Positions 61,544 through 64,000 of a DNA stretch of 64,000 nucleotides are shown here, piece after piece; the first letter of the stretch is position 1; each line of letters opens with the position of its first letter. The notes beneath the pieces are model-generated. The model was not told where the DNA came from. It did not search any database and saw nothing but the letters and a program-made list of their open reading frames with translations. The DNA is from JACDAN01 sp963827705. Lineage in GTDB: Bacteria; Actinomycetota; Thermoleophilia; Gaiellales; Gaiellaceae. The stretch is from NCBI GenBank assembly GCA_963827705.1, contig CAWHBN010000017.1, forward strand, positions 124,001-188,000, written 5' to 3'. A program made the translations under genes and the position numbers.

Positions 61544-61760
61544 GGGTCTCACCTCCTTTCTTGACAGCGGCGATTCTCACACGGAGGAACGCGCCGACCT
61601 CCGCACAGCCGAGGCCGACCTTGAGGCAGCCCGAGAGCGTTTCCGTGCCGCGCTCCGCGAAGCCCGCAACGCCGGGGCGTCCTCTACGCAGCTGGGCGAA
61701 CTGATTGGGCTCAGCAGGCAGCGGGTGGCGCACCTACTCGGCGACCAGGAACCCTCAGCG
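61539..61760 (+). pseudogene. Helix-turn-helix protein, end not defined
   Basis: The plus frame contains AEADLEAARERFRAALREAR and STQLGELIGLSRQRVAHLLG, a small helical protein with a terminal helix-turn-helix as in many actinobacterial short regulators. The start is unclear (ATG 61539 overlaps the ribosome site of the opposite gene). The frame runs on without stop into the tRNA complement, so the end is probably lost or shifted. Confidence 0.4.
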
Positions 61761-61799
61761 CAAACAGAAAACTGGCCCTACGGACTCGAACTCTGTTTG

Positions 61800-62070
61800 C
61801 CTCAGCTCAGATGCCTCGCGAGCCAGAAGGCGCGTCGGCGTGCTTTGGGGCTTCGGCCGGAATCCTGGCTGCAGGGCCAGTGGAGACGATCATACACTCA
61901 GTTTGTGATTTGTGTTGCGAGCTGTTTTTGGCGAGACGACGCGCGGACACCCCGCCGCTTCGTAGCCGCTAGTGCTTCGCCCGACCATTTCCCGACCATT
62001 CGACCCACGGACGGGTTAGCGGCCGCCCCTGAAAGAAGAAAGCCTCACTGTTTGCAGGGCTTTACCGGAG
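61800..62070. other. AT-richer stretch before the tRNA, no gene seen
   Basis: Contains two tandem copies of CCCGACCATT (61980-61989, 61991-62000). An inverted repeat GCAAACAG/CTGTTTGC lies near 61762-61799, and a further CTGTTTGC occurs at about 62048. No integrase or other gene is recognisable. Possible remains of an integration region. Confidence 0.4.
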
Positions 62071-62143
62071 TGGAGCTAGCCGGACTCGAACCGGCGACCT
62101 CCTGGGTGCGATCCAGGCGCTCTCCCAACTGAGCTATAGCCCC
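62071..62143 (-). tRNA. tRNA-Ala (anticodon CGC)
   Basis: The minus strand folds into a complete cloverleaf. Acceptor GGGGCTA pairs with TAGCTCC, including the G3-U70 pair that identifies alanine tRNA. The anticodon stem is CCTGG/CCAGG with loop ATCGCAC (anticodon CGC), and the T arm is GCCGG-TTCGAGT-CCGGC. The CCA end is not encoded. Its 3' half recurs at 55.8 and 58.5 kb. Confidence 0.95.
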
Positions 62144-62222
62144 GCGCCGGGTCAGTTTAGCGGCGGTGTCTCCGACTTCTCCATCCGGCGGAGCAGCCGT
62201 TAAAGTCGCCGTGGAGGCTGTG

Positions 62223-62831
62223 ATGACGCCGATCATCTCCCGCGGCTTTCGGGGCCGGCGGCGCGACGACGCCCCGCCCGACCGCGTCCCGCCGGGCCAG
62301 TACCTCACCGACGACTTCCCAGTCCTCTCGGCAGGCCCGACTCCGCACACTCCGCTCGAGGAGTGGGACTTCACGATCGTGGGCGAGGTCGACGAGCTTC
62401 ACCGCTGGACGTGGGAGGAGTTCCGGGCGCTCCCCAGCGAGGAGGTCACCGTCGACATCCACTGCGTGACGAAGTGGTCGAAGCTCGACACGACCTGGCA
62501 GGGGGTGCGGGTGGACACGCTGCTCGACGGCATCGAGACCTCCGCCGAGTACGTCGTCGCCTTCTGCGACGGCGGCTACACGACGAACCTTCCGCTCGAG
62601 GATGTCCACGACGGGAAGGCGTGGGTCGCCTACTCGTACGACGGCGAGCCGCTCGACCCGGAGCATGGCGGGCCGGCCCGGCTGCTCGTCCCGCACCTGT
62701 ACTTCTGGAAGAGCGCGAAGTGGGTACGGGGCCTCCGATTGGCCGCGACGGACGAGCCCGGCTTCTGGGAACAGAACGGCTACCACCTCTACGGCGACCC
62801 GTGGCGGGAACAGCGGTACTGGGGCGACTGA
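62223..62831 (+). CDS. Sulfite oxidase-family molybdopterin oxidoreductase
   Basis: A 202-residue protein of the Oxidored_molyb family (YuiH/MsrP-like core). Typical segments: GQYLTDDFPVLSAGPTPHTP, WDFTIVGEVDELHRWTWEEF, the Mo-ligand Cys in VDIHCVTKWSKLDTTWQGV, GGYTTNLPLEDV and KSAKWVRGLRLAATDEPGFW. No signal peptide, so cytoplasmic. ATG 62223 follows GGAGG by 5 nt, and TAAAGT (62201-62206) is the likely -10 box. It is followed directly by its probable flavin reductase. Confidence 0.88.
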   Translation: MTPIISRGFRGRRRDDAPPDRVPPGQYLTDDFPVLSAGPTPHTPLEEWDFTIVGEVDELHRWTWEEFRALPSEEVTVDIHCVTKWSKLDTTWQGVRVDTLLDGIETSAEYVVAFCDGGYTTNLPLEDVHDGKAWVAYSYDGEPLDPEHGGPARLLVPHLYFWKSAKWVRGLRLAATDEPGFWEQNGYHLYGDPWREQRYWGD

Positions 62832-63547
62832 CCTGGCTTCCGGTGGAAGCCGTCGAGGTCGTTCCCGAGACGCCGCGCGTCAAGACGCTTCGTCTCGACG
62901 TTCGCGACTGGCCCGGCCACCTGCCCGGGCAGCACGTCGACGTCCGGCTGACGGCCGAGGACGGCTACCAGGCACAGCGCAGCTACTCGATCGCCTCCCC
63001 GCCCGGCGCGGCGCAGCTCGAGTTGACGGTCGAGCGGATCGAGGACGGCGAGGTCTCGCCCTACCTCGCCGACGAGCTGCAGCCCGGTGACCGGTTCGAG
63101 CTCCGTGGCCCGGTCGGCGGATACTTCGTCTGGGAGCCGTCCCGCGGTGGGCCATTGCTCCTCGTTGCCGGAGGCTCCGGCGTTGTCCCGTTCAGGGCGA
63201 TGCTCCGCCACCTCGCGGACACGGGGCGCGACGTGCCGACCACCCTGCTCGTCTCCTCGCGAAGCTGGGACGACGTGATCTACCGGGCGGAGCTCGAGGG
63301 GCTCGACGGGGAGAACATCCGCATCGTCCATACGCTGACACGCGAGCAGCCGAAGGGCTGGAACGGCTATGCCCGGCGGGTCGACGCCGAGATGCTCGCC
63401 GAGGTCGGACCGGCGCCATCGGATCGACCGCACATCTACGTTTGCGGCCCGACGCCGTTCGTCGAGGCTGTCGCGAGCGCGCTCGTCGAGCTCGGCCACG
63501 AGCCCGGCCGCATACGAACCGAGCGCTTCGGACCCACTGGAGGATGA
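62828..63547 (+). CDS. Ferredoxin reductase-type FAD/NAD(P) oxidoreductase
   Basis: A 239-residue flavoprotein. FAD domain: LPGQHVDVRLTAEDGYQAQR and RSYSIASPPGAAQLELTVER. NAD(P) domain: LLLVAGGSGVVPFRAMLRHL and IYVCGPTPFVEAVASALVEL. It likely passes electrons from NAD(P)H to or from the adjacent molybdoenzyme. The family N-terminus (a Trp-x-Pro near residue 3, here LTWLPVEAVEVVPETPRVKT) fits a start at CTG 62828, overlapping the upstream stop as CTGA. The next alternative, GTG 62843, would lose those residues. Confidence 0.87.
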   Translation: MTWLPVEAVEVVPETPRVKTLRLDVRDWPGHLPGQHVDVRLTAEDGYQAQRSYSIASPPGAAQLELTVERIEDGEVSPYLADELQPGDRFELRGPVGGYFVWEPSRGGPLLLVAGGSGVVPFRAMLRHLADTGRDVPTTLLVSSRSWDDVIYRAELEGLDGENIRIVHTLTREQPKGWNGYARRVDAEMLAEVGPAPSDRPHIYVCGPTPFVEAVASALVELGHEPGRIRTERFGPTGG

Positions 63548-63550
63548 GAG

Positions 63551-63802
63551 ATGAGCCTTGACGGAAATGCGGCCGCCGGGATCTTGCGCCAGGTCTTCGC
63601 GGTCGAGATGACGGAGGCGATCGGCACCTGCGCGGGGTGCGGCAAGGCCGAGGCGGTCGGAGCCGTCGTCGTCCACGACCGCGCGCCGGGCACAGTTCTC
63701 CGCTGCCCGCACTGCGAGTCGGTGCTCGCCAAGCTTGTGACCGACGGCGAGCGCGTGTGGGTCGACCTGCGCGGGGTTCGGACGCTCGAGTTGCGGGTCT
63801 AA
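63551..63802 (+). CDS. DUF6510 family zinc-ribbon protein
   Basis: An 83-residue protein with GTCAGCGKAEAVG and LRCPHCESVLAKLV, two CxxC pairs as in DUF6510, which is regularly found next to this type of molybdoenzyme and reductase in actinobacteria. SD GGAGGATGAG lies just before ATG 63551. Confidence 0.8.
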   Translation: MSLDGNAAAGILRQVFAVEMTEAIGTCAGCGKAEAVGAVVVHDRAPGTVLRCPHCESVLAKLVTDGERVWVDLRGVRTLELRV

Positions 63803-63816
63803 GGCACCATGCGGCC

Positions 63817-64000
63817 GTGCGCCGCGTTCTCGTCGTCACTGCGTTGCTCGCGGTTCTCGCGGGAGCCGCCGCCTGCGCGTACGGCTCCTCGGAGGAGGCT
63901 ACGGGCCGGGACCGCTTCGACGAGCGCTCGGCCTGGGCCTTCCTGAAGCGGCAAGTCGCGCTCGGCCCGCGGCCGGCGGGCTCGGCGAAGTCCCGCGAGC
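63817..64000 (+). CDS. M28-like peptidase lipoprotein, N-terminus only
   Basis: From GTG 63817 the frame reads a lipoprotein signal (VLVVTALLAVLAGAAAC, lipobox Cys about residue 20). It then continues FDERSAWAFLKRQVALGPRP and AGSAKSRE, the typical beginning of M28 peptidases/glutaminyl cyclases (AW..L..QV.LGPRPAGS). The gene runs off the window end. A second ATG at 63809 is in another frame. Confidence 0.65.
   Translation, partial: MRRVLVVTALLAVLAGAAACAYGSSEEATGRDRFDERSAWAFLKRQVALGPRPAGSAKSRE

Noticed and set aside
61774..61800. A T-arm-like string (GGACTCGAAC) suggesting a fourth tRNA fragment
   Set aside because: Only about 10 bases match the tRNA repeat; no stem or further identity.
62071..62132. 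VELAGLEPATSWVRSRRSPN at the end of a long plus frame
   Set aside because: Antisense of the intact tRNA-Ala.

Overview
The window is about 64 kb of very GC-rich bacterial DNA. Dense overlapping operons, an F420-type LLM oxidoreductase, leaderless-type promoters and the overall protein flavour suggest a deep-branching actinobacterium, probably of the Thermoleophilia (Gaiella/Solirubrobacter type). That placement is an inference; there is no rRNA gene here. No CRISPR array, transposase or integrase was seen. One tRNA (Ala, CGC) is present.

Layout. (1) 1-9.7 kb: an M20 peptidase, a methyltransferase and an LLM oxidoreductase diverge from a cupin gene followed by a complete branched-chain amino-acid type ABC transporter (livKHMGF) and a class V aminotransferase. 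(2) 9.7-16.9 kb, minus strand: a seven-gene operon encoding a three-subunit molybdenum hydroxylase (M-S-L), a CoxG-like protein, an aldo/keto reductase, an ornithine cyclodeaminase-like protein and a threonine dehydratase-like protein; each stop overlaps the next start by 4 nt. (3) 17-20.7 kb: a kynureninase-like gene, an unknown gene, a zinc ribbon, a second CoxG and a YceI-superoxide dismutase fusion. (4) 20.7-31.2 kb: a form I carbon monoxide dehydrogenase cluster. Five consecutive genes for single-span membrane proteins lead into coxM-coxS-coxL-coxD-coxE, followed by a 59-residue cysteine protein and a stand-alone piece of a CoxL-like subunit; two XdhC/CoxI-type maturation genes lie alongside. 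(5) 31.3-38.3 kb: a sugar ABC transporter operon with two sugar-metabolism genes, divergent from a ROK repressor. (6) 38.3-56 kb: a FIST protein with a histidine kinase, then mostly stress, redox and secreted proteins, including an EncFtn-like ferritin, a redoxin-DsbA fusion and a large M14 carboxypeptidase. (7) 55.8-62.1 kb: a mosaic bounded by three 42-bp copies of the tRNA-Ala 3' half, with a LuxR regulator, a vanadium haloperoxidase-like enzyme and many small or broken genes. (8) 62.2-64 kb: a sulfite-oxidase-type molybdoenzyme, its flavin reductase, a DUF6510 protein and the start of an M28 peptidase.

How the parts fit. The cell appears able to oxidise carbon monoxide with the Mo-Cu enzyme, and several other genes also concern molybdenum hydroxylases (a second M-S-L enzyme, two CoxG proteins, two XdhC proteins). 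The rest is uptake and breakdown of amino acids and sugars.

Caution. About a dozen well-conserved genes, including coxL and coxD, carry one-base frameshifts. Nearly all are repaired by removing one base, which points to leftover insertion errors in the sequence rather than true pseudogenes. They are annotated as single genes with the shift positions given.
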